A stretch of 64,000 nucleotides of DNA from assembly GCF_010729665.1 (NCBI RefSeq), contig NZ_AP022610.1, positions 5,270,001-5,334,000 on the forward strand, in the 5' to 3' direction. This DNA comes from Mycolicibacterium madagascariense (GTDB taxonomy: Bacteria; Actinomycetota; Actinomycetes; Mycobacteriales; Mycobacteriaceae). A program made the position numbers and the translations under genes. The notes beneath the pieces are model-generated. The model saw only the letters and a program-made list of their open reading frames with translations, searched no databases and was not told where the DNA came from. Every line of letters starts with the position of its first letter. Position 1 is the first letter of the stretch. Of this stretch, positions 7,341 to 16,796 are shown in pieces.

Positions 7341-9856
7341 CCATCGAGGACGAGGACACCCGACCGCAGCCGCGGCGGCAGGCCGCCGCGACCCGTGCGG
7401 CGGCGGCCCCGTCGATTCAACTGCTGTCACGGCCCGACTCCCCTCACCTAGCAGCGATCCCGCCGGACGATCGGTTTGGTCGGACCGGCAAATTGCGAAT
7501 CATGAAGGGATGCGACGCAAGTCAGCCGCCTCCCGATCTACCTGACGATGCCTCTGGGTCCGTGATGCAACGGCACACCGTCGAAGAATTGTGTGAAGTG
7601 GTCGATCGGCACCATCGCTCCTCCAAACCTCCGCGCCGACAGACAATCGTTCGTGGGACGCGAGCGCTACTAACCCGACTGATGAGCTTTTCCGGTGACA
7701 CGTGGGAACAACGGTGGCTGGCCAGCGGCTCGGACGCCGCGCCAAGGACCTGGATGGACCATCAGGACCTTCCGCATTACGACCACTGGTCACCCACGCT
7801 GATGGGAATGAACTCGCTACTGCAACTCCGGGTGCTACGACCTTCCTACAGCTGGATGCTCGACTCCAGAGCAAAGGTCAACACCGCTCGATTCCTCGAC
7901 GTCAACGGTGGCAGCGCCCTCGCCGAGTTGCGGCAGCTACCCGAGTACCAAGCAGCGATGCATCGTCATCGGCGCGACGCCGAAGCAGGGCTGGCCAGGG
8001 TGATGATCCGCACCGGTCAGACCATCGAGCAGATCACCGGGGATGATCTGTTGTACTACGCCGACGTGGTGCAGACCTCCGGACGCGCACGTCGCGAACA
8101 CCTCCTTTGGGAATTGCTGGTGCGACTTGGGCCACTGGCCGCGGAAGCTCCGACGCTGCGAGCCGCGTGGTCGGCAAAGGGCAACACCCGTCAGCATTCG
8201 GCCGCCACCCTCGTCGACCGGTACGGAATCCCACCCTCGGGCGTGAGGGATCTGCTGGTGGACTATCTCGAAGAGATCCGCCCTGGCATGGACTACGGCT
8301 CACTGGACAGCCTGGCCTACCGACTGGTGCGTCTGTTCTGGTGGGAGGTCCTGCAAATCAACCCGCAGCAGGCCGATTTACAGCTGTCGGCAGAGGTCAC
8401 CACCACGTGGCGCGAGAGACTGGCGCTGACGACTGACGGGCGTGAACGTCGGGAAACCCACTCGATCCTGTTCGCCATCCGTGGCTTTTACCGCGATCTG
8501 GCCGAGTGGTCGCACGACGATCCCGTGCGCTGGGGCGTGTGGGTGGCGCCGTGCCCAGTCCCGCGGTCACTCAGTCGTGCAGCGGCCAAATACAAACGGC
8601 GCCAAAGAAGTCAGATGCAGAGTCGCACCCGCATGCTCACGCCGTTGCTGCCGACGTTCCTGACAGCGGTTAACAAACACAAGCAGCGCAGTGCGCTGTT
8701 CCTGCAGGAGGCTCGAGCAGCCGGCGACCACGATGAGTTCGTGGTCGACGGATTCACGTTCGTGCGGGATTCGCCGCCGGAGCGACTGGCCGTCCTGGAA
8801 CGGGCTCGCGTGTGGGCCCGGCTCGCTCCGGGTCAACCACGGCCGCTGTGGATCCGCGGAGTGGCGCAACGCATCGACGTCACCTCGGTGGAGGAGGACG
8901 GGTTCTGGTGTTGGGCTGTCGCGGAAACACTGCGTCACACGGGTATTCGAATCGAAGAACTCATGGAGCTGACGCAGCTGTCCCTGCGCCACTACACCGC
9001 ATCGACGACAGGGACGCTGGTTCCGCTGCTGCACATCGTGCCCAGCAAGACCGACTGCGAGCGGCTCATCCCGATGACTCCCGAGCTGGTGCAAATCCTG
9101 TTGGAGGTGCTCCGGCGAGCCAAGGACGGGCACGACCACGTGCCATTGTCGGTGCGCTACGACGTCACCGAGAAGATGCACGGACAACCGTTTCCGCACT
9201 TGTTCTCTCGCAAGGTCGGAGTGCGTCAGGAAGTGCTATCCGGGCAGTACCTGCGCAGCATCCTCAACCACCTAGCCGTGGTAGCCGGACTCAGCGATGC
9301 CGGTCAACCAATCCGATTCACGCCACATGATTTTCGACGCTTGTTCGCCACCGATGCGGTCAACAATGGTTTGCCGCTGCACATCGCCGCTGCACTGCTG
9401 GGCCACTTGGACCTCGACACCACCCGCGGATACACCGCGGTGTTCCCCGAGCACCTCATCGCCGCTCACCAGGCGTTCATCGAACGCCGACGGCAGTTGC
9501 GCCCGAGCGGTGAAGACCGGGTCGCCGAGGACGACGAATGGTCGGAGTTCGAAAACCACTTCCTGCTGCGCCGAGTGGCGCTCGGCGAATGTCACCGCCC
9601 GTACGGAACGGCGTGCGTGCACGAACACGCCTGCACTCGATGCCGGTTCCTGCGCGTCGATCCCGCCCAGTTGGGCCGCATCGACGAGATGACCGAGAAC
9701 GCCGAGCAGCGCCTCGTCGAGGCCAAGGACCGTGCGTGGCTCGGCGAGGTCGCCGCGCTAGAGGAAAGCATCAAGCATCTCCGCATCCGACAAGCCGAAG
9801 CGCATCAACGACTTTCGCAGGGAAGCAACCTGTTCACCACACAGGAGCCACAATGA
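7337..9856 (+). CDS. Large tyrosine recombinase, TnpB-like
   Basis: An 839-residue protein starting at a GTG that overlaps the TGA of the first recombinase. A long N-terminal region precedes a catalytic domain with Arg in HTGIRIEELMEL (about residue 536), HDFRRLFATDAV (about 664), and LGHLDLDTTRGYTAVF with His and Tyr (about 690-700). The C-terminal tail has a Cys/His cluster (CHRPYGTACVHEHACTRCRF), likely metal binding, and a helical coiled-coil-like end (AEQRLVEAKDRAWLGEVAAL). Tn554 TnpB is about 630 residues and is followed by a small coiled-coil TnpC; the extra tail here may replace TnpC. The next gene, 4 bases on, is a DNA ligase rather than tnpC. Confidence 0.85.
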   Translation: MTIEDEDTRPQPRRQAAATRAAAAPSIQLLSRPDSPHLAAIPPDDRFGRTGKLRIMKGCDASQPPPDLPDDASGSVMQRHTVEELCEVVDRHHRSSKPPRRQTIVRGTRALLTRLMSFSGDTWEQRWLASGSDAAPRTWMDHQDLPHYDHWSPTLMGMNSLLQLRVLRPSYSWMLDSRAKVNTARFLDVNGGSALAELRQLPEYQAAMHRHRRDAEAGLARVMIRTGQTIEQITGDDLLYYADVVQTSGRARREHLLWELLVRLGPLAAEAPTLRAAWSAKGNTRQHSAATLVDRYGIPPSGVRDLLVDYLEEIRPGMDYGSLDSLAYRLVRLFWWEVLQINPQQADLQLSAEVTTTWRERLALTTDGRERRETHSILFAIRGFYRDLAEWSHDDPVRWGVWVAPCPVPRSLSRAAAKYKRRQRSQMQSRTRMLTPLLPTFLTAVNKHKQRSALFLQEARAAGDHDEFVVDGFTFVRDSPPERLAVLERARVWARLAPGQPRPLWIRGVAQRIDVTSVEEDGFWCWAVAETLRHTGIRIEELMELTQLSLRHYTASTTGTLVPLLHIVPSKTDCERLIPMTPELVQILLEVLRRAKDGHDHVPLSVRYDVTEKMHGQPFPHLFSRKVGVRQEVLSGQYLRSILNHLAVVAGLSDAGQPIRFTPHDFRRLFATDAVNNGLPLHIAAALLGHLDLDTTRGYTAVFPEHLIAAHQAFIERRRQLRPSGEDRVAEDDEWSEFENHFLLRRVALGECHRPYGTACVHEHACTRCRFLRVDPAQLGRIDEMTENAEQRLVEAKDRAWLGEVAALEESIKHLRIRQAEAHQRLSQGSNLFTTQEPQ

Positions 9857-9860
9857 GTCG

Positions 9861-10928
9861 GTGAAGCTGCCCGTCATGCCGCCGGTCCCGCCGATGCTGG
9901 CCAAGTCGGTCCCGACGATTCCACCCGACGCGTCATACGAACCCAAGTGGGACGGCTTCCGATCGATCTGCTTTCGCGACGGCGACGACGTCGAGCTGGG
10001 CAGCCGCAACGAGCGGCCTCTGACCCGGTACTTTCCCGAACTGGTCACCGCGGTCACCGCCGAGCTGCCCGAGCGCTGCGTCATCGACGGCGAGATCATC
10101 ATCCCCACCAACCACGGGCTGGACTTCGAGGCGCTGCAACAACGCATCCACCCGGCCGATTCGCGGGTGCGGATGCTCGCCAAGAAGACTCCTGCATCGT
10201 TCATCGCGTTCGATCTCCTGGCCCTGGGCGACGAGGACTACACCCGAAGGCCCTTTACCGAGCGCCGCGCCGCACTCGTCGAAGCCTTGGCCCACTCCGG
10301 TCCCTCAATCCACCTCACACCAACGACCACCGACCTCACGACCGCCCGACGGTGGTTCGAAGAATTCGAAGGAGCCGGTCTCGACGGAGTGATCGCCAAA
10401 CCGCTGACGATCACCTACCAGCCCGACAAACGCGTCATGTTCAAAGTCAAGCATCAGCGGACGGCCGACTGCGTCGTAGCCGGCTACCGCGTGCACAAGT
10501 CCAGCGACGAAGCGATCGGCTCACTGCTGCTAGGTCTCTACACGAATGACGGCACCCTCGCCTCGGTCGGCGTGATCGGTGCGTTCCCCATGGCCAAGCG
10601 GCGGCAGTTGTTCACCGAAATGCAGCCGCTGGTAACCAATTTCGATGACCACCCGTGGAACTGGGCCGCGCACGACGCCGGCGAACGCACCCCTCGCAAG
10701 AACGAAGCCTCCCGATGGAATGCGGGCAAGGACCTCTCGTTCGTGCCGTTGCGACCCGAGCGGGTGGTCGAGGTCCGCTACGACCACATGGAAGGGGAAC
10801 GGTTTCGCCACACGGCCCAATTCAATCGCTGGCGAACCGACCGCGATGCGCGCTCGTGCACCTACGCCCAACTCGAGCAACCACTGACGTTCGCCTTGGG
10901 CGACATTCTCCCTGGGCTTGCCACCTAG
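9861..10928 (+). CDS. Element-borne ATP-dependent DNA ligase, LigC type
   Basis: A 355-residue ligase that looks catalytically complete: SYEPKWDGFR with the adenylated Lys29, a DGEIIIP motif, FEGAGLDGVIAKP, MFKVKHQRTADC, and a C-terminal OB domain with EVRYDHMEGERFRHTAQFNR. By eye it is much closer to host ligC1 (17606) than to the interrupted ligC2. It follows the large recombinase by 4 bases and probably shares its mRNA. An ATG overlapping the recombinase stop (9853) hits a stop after three codons. Compared with ligC1 one G is missing there, so GTG 9861 must serve as start, with AGGAGCC 11 bases upstream. It may replace the ligase function lost on insertion. Confidence 0.87.
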   Translation: MKLPVMPPVPPMLAKSVPTIPPDASYEPKWDGFRSICFRDGDDVELGSRNERPLTRYFPELVTAVTAELPERCVIDGEIIIPTNHGLDFEALQQRIHPADSRVRMLAKKTPASFIAFDLLALGDEDYTRRPFTERRAALVEALAHSGPSIHLTPTTTDLTTARRWFEEFEGAGLDGVIAKPLTITYQPDKRVMFKVKHQRTADCVVAGYRVHKSSDEAIGSLLLGLYTNDGTLASVGVIGAFPMAKRRQLFTEMQPLVTNFDDHPWNWAAHDAGERTPRKNEASRWNAGKDLSFVPLRPERVVEVRYDHMEGERFRHTAQFNRWRTDRDARSCTYAQLEQPLTFALGDILPGLAT

Positions 10929-11007
10929 GTCGAGACCGTCGCGTGCTGTACTCGCGCACGAGCAACGCCGTCAGGTATCAGCAATCCGCATTCTGCTGGT
11001 GCGATTG

Positions 11008-11023
11008 ATACTATAGGGGGTAT
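11008..11023. promoter_or_regulatory. CstR/CsoR-type operator before the cargo operon
   Basis: ATACTATAGGGGGTAT is an imperfect palindrome with ATAC and GTAT outer arms, 66 bases upstream of the nitroreductase-like gene and overlapping a possible -10 TACTAT. It has the same half-site as the perfect palindrome before the CstR-like gene (16357-16372). Known CsoR/CstR repressors bind ATACCC-spacer-GGGTAT sites, so this is the likely control point of the cargo operon. Confidence 0.6.
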
Positions 11024-11088
11024 GGTATTTCAGAGACGTACGGACACCGAACCGCGCCCTCCCTCGAAGACCAGGCTGAGGAGATCAG

Positions 11089-11715
11089 ATGCAACCAACA
11101 CGTGAAGCCGGAACGCTCGATCCCGCTGTCGAACTGTGGCTCGATCCGGTGTGCCCGTTCTCGTGGAACACCGCGAGGTGGTTGGCCGAGGTCGCCGAGG
11201 CCAGCGAGTTCGACATCGAGTGGCACTTGATGAGCCTCGCGGTGCTCAATGAGGGTCAGACGTTGCCGCCTCCTGCGCAGGCCCGGATGGAGGATTCACG
11301 TCGCATCGGCAGGCTGATGGCGGCCATCCAGGGTGAACTCGGCCAGAGCGGTTTGTCGGCAGCATATTTCGCCTTCGGTACGGCCTACTTCGACCACGAC
11401 GTGGCGGTGGACGAGCACCTCGCCACGCAGGTGTTGAAGACCGCAGGGGCTCAGGTGGCCACGGTGTCGTCCATGTCGGATGCCTCCCTGGACGCGACGG
11501 TCCGCCGATCGCATGAAGCCAGCCAGGAGGCGTTGGGGATGAGCGGTGGCAGCCCAATGGTGACGATCGGCGGACGGACACTCTTCGGTCCGGTGCTCAC
11601 CTCGGTCCCCGATCGCCACACGCATCGGGCGCTGTTCGACGCGATCACCGCGTTGGCGAACACGCCCCAATTCAGCCAACTCGAACGGCCCCGCGCGTCC
11701 CAGGGATCGCACTGA
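11089..11715 (+). CDS. DsbA-fold, mycothiol-dependent nitroreductase-like protein (Rv2466c family)
   Basis: A 208-residue thioredoxin-fold protein. WLDPVCPFSWNTARWL near the N-terminus, WHLMSLAVLNEG, SHEASQEALGMSGGSPMVTIGG and the end FGPVLTSVPDR align in order with Rv2466c, the mycothiol-dependent reductase that activates nitro-pro-drugs. The usual CPWC active site is here CPFS: Cys22 is kept and the second Cys is Ser25, giving a monothiol site suited to mycothiol-disulfide chemistry. It is the first gene after the operator at 11008, followed by a small Cys-rich gene after one base, and is probably the first cistron of the cargo operon. Confidence 0.78.
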   Translation: MQPTREAGTLDPAVELWLDPVCPFSWNTARWLAEVAEASEFDIEWHLMSLAVLNEGQTLPPPAQARMEDSRRIGRLMAAIQGELGQSGLSAAYFAFGTAYFDHDVAVDEHLATQVLKTAGAQVATVSSMSDASLDATVRRSHEASQEALGMSGGSPMVTIGGRTLFGPVLTSVPDRHTHRALFDAITALANTPQFSQLERPRASQGSH

Positions 11716-11716
11716 G

Positions 11717-11878
11717 ATGTGTCACGCCATCCGATGCAAAGTCTGCCAGAAGACGACGTGGTCGGGCTGCGGTGCACACGTCGAAGCCGTCAAGAAGTCC
11801 GTACCAACCGAACAGTGGTGTGACGGGCACGAGACGCCGCCACATCGTAGATCATTCCCGTTCAAGAAAGGTCGATGA
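11717..11878 (+). CDS. 53-residue Cys-rich micro-protein
   Basis: The ATG at 11717 lies one base after the previous TGA, and the stop overlaps the next gene's ATG (ATGA), so it is embedded in the operon. The peptide begins MCHAIRCKVCQKTTWSGCGAH and ends with basic residues. It has Cys at 2, 7, 10, 18 and 35, plus His, a pattern suggesting one zinc site. Similar short MC-R-VTC-CGKTTWAGCG-type proteins are widespread in actinobacteria, with no known function. The context suggests a link with thiol or metal stress. Confidence 0.68.
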   Translation: MCHAIRCKVCQKTTWSGCGAHVEAVKKSVPTEQWCDGHETPPHRRSFPFKKGR

Positions 11879-13061
11879 ACATGACTAAGAAACTATTGAT
11901 TCTGGGTGCCGGGATCGGTGGCCTCAGCGTTGTCCACGAACTCGTCGAAACCGGGGTCGACCTCGCCGACCTCGACGTCACCGTGATCGACGAGGACTTC
12001 TCACACTTCCTCGGATTTACCCTGCCCTGGGTCATGCGTGGCTGGCGTGACCGCGACAGTGTCGCGATCCGTCCGACCGCAGATGCGTTGGCGGACGTCG
12101 AAACCATCACCGGAGCGGTCCAACACGTCGATCCCGAAGCGCGTGTGGTGACGCTGGCCACGGGCGAACTGGTGTCCTTCGATGCCCTGGTCATCGCCAC
12201 CGGCGCGCGAAACGCGATCGGACGGGTTCCGGGACTGCAGGACGCCGTCGACGCGCACACCGCCGTGCACTACTACAGCGCCGACGCCGCCGCCGACGCC
12301 AACCGAGCGCTCAGTGAGTTCACCGGCGGCAAACTGGTATTCCTGGTCACCGCGCTGCCGTACCGATGTCCCGTGGCGCCCTATGAGGGAGCGATGCTGG
12401 CAGCCGATTTGTTGCACGATAACGGAGTACGGACCGCCACCCAGATCTCGGTGCACAGCCCGGAGCCGCAACCGATGCCATCGGCGGGCCCCTTCGCCGG
12501 CCCGGAGTTGGTCGCTCTGCTCAACGACAAGGGCATCGCGTTCTTCGCCGAACATGCCGTCGACCGAGTCGATGCCGAGCACCGGACGGTCCACTTCGCC
12601 GACAGTTCGACCGCCGACTACGACCTCTTGGTGTTCGTGCCGCCCCACGAGCCCGCCCTGACGCTCGGCGAGCCCGGGTGGATCGGTGTCGACAACGCGA
12701 CGATGCAGACGCGCTATCCCGGCATCTACGCGATTGGTGACACCACCGCCGTCACGTCCCCGTCGGGACGCCCCCTGCCCAAGGCCGCGATCTTCGCCAA
12801 GAACGGTGCGAAGGCCGCGGCGGCCAACGTGCTCAACCATCTCGGTATCACCGATGCCACCAGCGCTCTGTCCGGCGAGGGGTTCTGCTACGTCGACGTC
12901 GGCGGTGGTGCCTCAGCCCAGGGCAGGGCGATTTCTTCACCCTGCCCCACCCCGCGATCCACCTGGCCGCTCCGTCGGTCGAGCTCCATCACGACAAACA
13001 GGACGAAGAACGGGACTGGCGAGCGCTCTGGGAATTGGCGGCTGCGCCAACCACGCACTGA
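11875..13061 (+). pseudogene. Sulfide:quinone-reductase-like FAD oxidoreductase, frameshifted near the 3' end
   Basis: Starts at ATG 11875 (or 11881). A GAGIGG FAD loop (residues 10-15), ALVIATGARN, LPYRCPVAPYEGAM with the redox Cys, GIYAIGDTTAV and GEGFCYVDVGGGASAQG match SQR/flavocytochrome-c sulfide dehydrogenase-like proteins. A tandem AGGGC AGGGC at 12920-12929 shifts the frame. Removing one copy continues as DFFTLPHPAIHLAAP and stops at 13061, as family members do. As sequenced, the frame instead reads on into mmpS. Either the gene is damaged at its last 45 residues or there is an assembly error; the catalytic part is intact. Confidence 0.75.
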
Positions 13062-13083
13062 CGTGACACGGAGAACGTCAGCG

Positions 13084-13512
13084 GTGAGCGTGCTCGCCAA
13101 GGGCTGGGTACCGGTGGTCGTCGTGGTGGCAGTCGTCCTCGGCGGTGTGACCGTGGTCAGGTTGCGCGGCGCGTTCGGCTCCGAGGCGATCTTCTCCGCC
13201 TCGGGTGCCGACGCCGAACCCCTTGAACAGGCTCACGTCAAATACGTGACCTACGACCTCTATGGATCTCGTGACATGATCGGAAGCGTCAACTATCTGG
13301 ACGCGAACGCCCAAGCGCACCAGGCGAACTTCACCGGACTGCCCTGGAGCGTCACCGTCTCGACGTCCGCGCCCGCGGTACTGGCAAGTGTGGTGGCGCA
13401 AGGCGACGGTGACTCCATCGGATGCCGAATCACGGTCAACGGTGAGGTCAAGGACGAAGGCCGGGCAGACGGACACCACGCCCAGACCTCCTGTTTGGCG
13501 AAGGCCGCGTGA
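13084..13512 (+). CDS. MmpS-family membrane protein
   Basis: A 142-residue protein from GTG 13084 (CGGAGAA upstream). It has one N-terminal membrane anchor (GWVPVVVVVAVVLGGVTV) and a periplasmic beta-rich domain with HVKYVTYDLYG, ANFTGLPWSVTV and CRITVNGEVKDE plus a later Cys. This is the MmpS pattern, the accessory partner of MmpL transporters. Its stop overlaps the mmpL start by 4 bases. The upstream flavoprotein frameshift fuses the two reading frames on paper, but MmpS has its own start and ribosome site. Confidence 0.83.
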   Translation: MSVLAKGWVPVVVVVAVVLGGVTVVRLRGAFGSEAIFSASGADAEPLEQAHVKYVTYDLYGSRDMIGSVNYLDANAQAHQANFTGLPWSVTVSTSAPAVLASVVAQGDGDSIGCRITVNGEVKDEGRADGHHAQTSCLAKAA

Positions 13513-16346
13513 CCCAGGACTCCGAGGCCCGTCCGGCGTTCATGCGGTTCATTCGACGCTTTGCGGTACCGATCCTGGTGGCGTGGCTGCTGCTGACCGT
13601 CGCCGTCAACGTCCTGATCCCGCCCATCGAGTCGGTGGCCAGGGACCATGCGGTGACGATGTCACCGCAGGATGCTCCGGCGATGATCGCGGCCAAGCGC
13701 ATTGGTGCGACCTATCACGAGTCGGACTCCGACAGCATCGCGATGGTCGTCCTCGAAGGTGACCGCGAGCTGGGTGATGAGGCGCGTCGCTTCTACGACA
13801 CTCTCGTTCGCGAGCTGCACGCCGACCCCGAACACGTGCAGCACGTGCAAGACGTGTGGGGAGATCCCCTCACCGCGGCCGGGTACAGAGTCGCGACGGC
13901 AAAGCCGCCTACGTGCAGCTCAATCTCGCCGGGGACCAGGGCAGCACGGCAGGCAACGCCTCCGTCGAAGCGCTGCGAGAGATCGTCGCTCGTTCGTCTC
14001 CACCGGCGGGTCTGAAGGTGTACGTCACGGGGCCAGCACCGCTGACCACGGACATGAACCACGCTGCCGACAAGAGCATGCTCATCATGATGGGCGTGAC
14101 CGGCTTGGTCATCATGATCATGCTGCTGATCACCTACCGCTCGCTGGTCACCATGCTGCTGGTGCTGGTCATGGTGGGCTTCGAGATGGGCACTGCCAGA
14201 GGAGTCGTCGCGCTGCTCGGCGCGCACGACGTCCTGGGCTTCTCCACCTTCGTCGTCGCCATGCTGTCCACGCTGGCGATCGCCGCGGAACCGACTACGC
14301 GATATTCCTCGTCGGCCGCTATCAGGAGGCACGCCGAGCCGGCCAGGACCGGGAAGCCGCGTACTACACCATGTTTCGCGGCACCCATCACATCATCCTG
14401 GGCTCGGGACTGACCATCGCAGGTGCGACCCTGTGCCTGCACTCCGCCCGATTGTCCTACTTCAAGGCCCTCGGGCTGCCGTCGGCGATAGGCCTGCTGG
14501 TCGTCGTCGCGGGAGCGCTGACCGCGGCTCCCGCCGTCGTGGCGGTGGCCAGCCGCTTCGGCCTACTCGACGCCAAGCGGGAGTCGAACGTCCGACGGTG
14601 GCATCGCATTGGCACCGCGACGGTCCGATGGCCCGGCGCGGTGCTTGCCGCCACCCTGGCCATCGCCGTCGTCGGCATCGCCGTCGTGCCGACCATGCAG
14701 ATCAGCTACAACGACCGCTTCTACATCGCCGACGACGCTCCGTCCAATGTTGGATATGCGGCTGCGGAAAAGCATTTCAGCGCCGCGACGATGAATCCCG
14801 ACATCCTGATGATCGAGAGCGATCACGACATGCGGACCAGTGCGGACATGATCGTCCTCGACAAGATCGCCACCGAGGTCTTCCGGACACCGGGAATTGC
14901 CATGGTGCAGAGCATCACCCGCCCCCTGGGCGGGCCGATCGAGCACACCTCGATTCCCTTTCAAATCAGCGCCCAATCGATACCGATCCAGCAGAACCTG
15001 CAATTCGTGCGGGACAGGGTCGCCGACATGCTCGCGATGAGCGATGACCTCGGCGCGATGATCAGTTCCATGAAGCGGATCGAGACCTCGCTGGCCCGCA
15101 TCGGCGGTGCCACCCACCGCCTGGTCGGGGACACGGGCGAAATGAAGGCGACCCTCGACCAGATTCGAGACCACCTCGCCGATTTCGACGACACGGTGCG
15201 ACCGTTGCGCAATTACCTCTACTGGGAACCGCATTGCTTCGACATTTCCATTTGCTCGGGCGCCAAGTCGGTATTCGAGGCCATCGACGGGGTCGACACG
15301 TTCAGCGATGACATGACCGCTTTGATGACCGACATCGGCGATGCCGACGGTGGCGTGTCCGACGTGGTCACCCAGTTTCGACCGATCATCGGTGTCGCGC
15401 AGTCGATGCGCAATTCCCTTCTGACCATGCACAGCACCTTCTCGGGCCTCATTACTCAGATGGCCCAGATGACCGACACCGCCAGCGCGATGGGACAGGC
15501 GTTCGACGCGTCCAAGAGCGGTGACTACTTCTACCTACCGCCAGAGGCCTTCCAGAACCCGGACTTTCAACGCGGACTGAAGCTCTTCCTCTCACCCGAT
15601 GGCAAAGCGGCCCGCTTCATCATCACCCACGATCACGATCCGGCGACCCCCGCCGGCATCGCGTCGGTCACCTCCGAACTCGACGCCGCCCACCAAGCGG
15701 TCAAGGGCACCGCGCTGACCGATGCACGGTTCTACCTCGCCGGCACCGCCGCCATCTACCGCGACATCCAGTCGGGCGCACACTACGACCTCCTCATCGT
15801 CGGAATAGCAGCCTTGACACTGATATTCGCTGTCATGGTGATCATCACCCGAGCACTGGTGGCGTCCCTGGTGATCGTCGGCACCGTCCTGCTCTCGCTC
15901 GGTGCCGCCTTCGGACTCACCGTCCTGGTGTGGCAGTACCTGTTCGGTCTAGACCTGAACTGGATCGCCCCGGTCTTCGGGCTGATCATCCTGCTAGCCG
16001 TCGGCTCGGACTACAACCTGCTTCTCGTCTCCCGCTTCAAGGAGGAAATGGGAGCCGGGCTAAAGACCGGGATCATCCGCTCCATGGGTCAGACCGGCGC
16101 CGTGGTCACTGCGGCGGGGCTGGTCTTTGCGTTCACCATGATGTCGATGGTCGCCAGCGATCTGAGCTCGATAGGACAGGCGGGCAGCACGATTGGCCTG
16201 GGGCTACTCTTCGATACCCTCATCGTGCGTTCGCTGATGACCCCCTCCATCGCTGCGCTTCTCGCTCGCTGGTTCTGGTGGCCCTCAACATCCGCAAAAG
16301 GCCGATCCCTTCGGTTCGCGAGCCCGTCTCGCCCAGTGCGCCGTAA
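13509..16346 (+). pseudogene. MmpL-family RND transporter with three single-base frameshifts
   Basis: Starts at GTG 13509 (GTGA overlap with mmpS). The coding content is a near full-length MmpL of about 945 residues, with the N-terminal helix, porter domains, GTDYAIFLVGRYQEA, NDRFYIADDAPSN, a SDYNLLLVSRFKEE second motif and a FWWP end. The frame shifts at the G run 13881-13883, at GG 14287-14288 and at CCC 16282-16284. In each case adding one base of the same kind restores the family sequence, ending at TAA 16346. As written the protein is broken. MmpL exports lipids, siderophores or drugs as a trimeric inner-membrane pump; the substrate here is unknown. Confidence 0.8.
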
Positions 16347-16356
16347 ACCGTGGTCG

Positions 16357-16372
16357 ATACCCATGCGGGTAT
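16357..16372. promoter_or_regulatory. Perfect CstR-type operator upstream of the repressor gene
   Basis: ATACCC-ATGC-GGGTAT is a perfect 6-bp inverted repeat with a 4-base spacer, 32 bases before the CstR-like start. It overlaps a possible -10 TATGCT (16370-16375). It fits the ATACCC-GGGTAT consensus of CsoR/CstR repressors and predicts autoregulation. Confidence 0.72.
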
Positions 16373-16377
16373 GCTGA

Positions 16378-16674
<297 letters not shown>

Positions 16675-16796
16675 TCGATCTCTTTTTCTAGTCGTGCATG
16701 CTGAGTGCACCCACTGCACGGGGATCATCCGCTAAACACGTCGACGAGAGTTCAAAGATTGACGAGCCCAACTAAACGTTGACAAGTTCAGTGAAG
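16675..16796. other. Right terminal region of the element
   Basis: 122 non-coding bases between the CstR-like stop and the ligC2 junction. They hold two TTGAC-AG boxes 20 bases apart (16759-16766 TTGACGAG, 16779-16786 TTGACAAG) and the right inverted repeat AAGTTCAGT (16784-16792). GTGCA/TGCAC palindromic bits occur around 16696-16720. These are candidate recombinase-binding sites. Confidence 0.5.

Noticed and set aside
8567..9199. Minus-strand open frames inside the large recombinase.
   Set aside because: No ribosome site or family resemblance; codon pattern follows the plus-strand gene.
9855..10928. Treating the element ligC as a host gene flanking a smaller insertion (6104-9860).
   Set aside because: The host ligC2 halves flank 6104 and 16796 precisely, so everything between, including this ligC, lies inside the inserted segment. 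A nested insertion remains possible but no second boundary was seen.
11875..13512. A single continuous SQR-MmpS fusion protein.
   Set aside because: The fusion depends on a 5-base tandem duplication. The restored frame matches the SQR family end, and MmpS has its own ribosome site, so two genes with a frameshift is the better reading.
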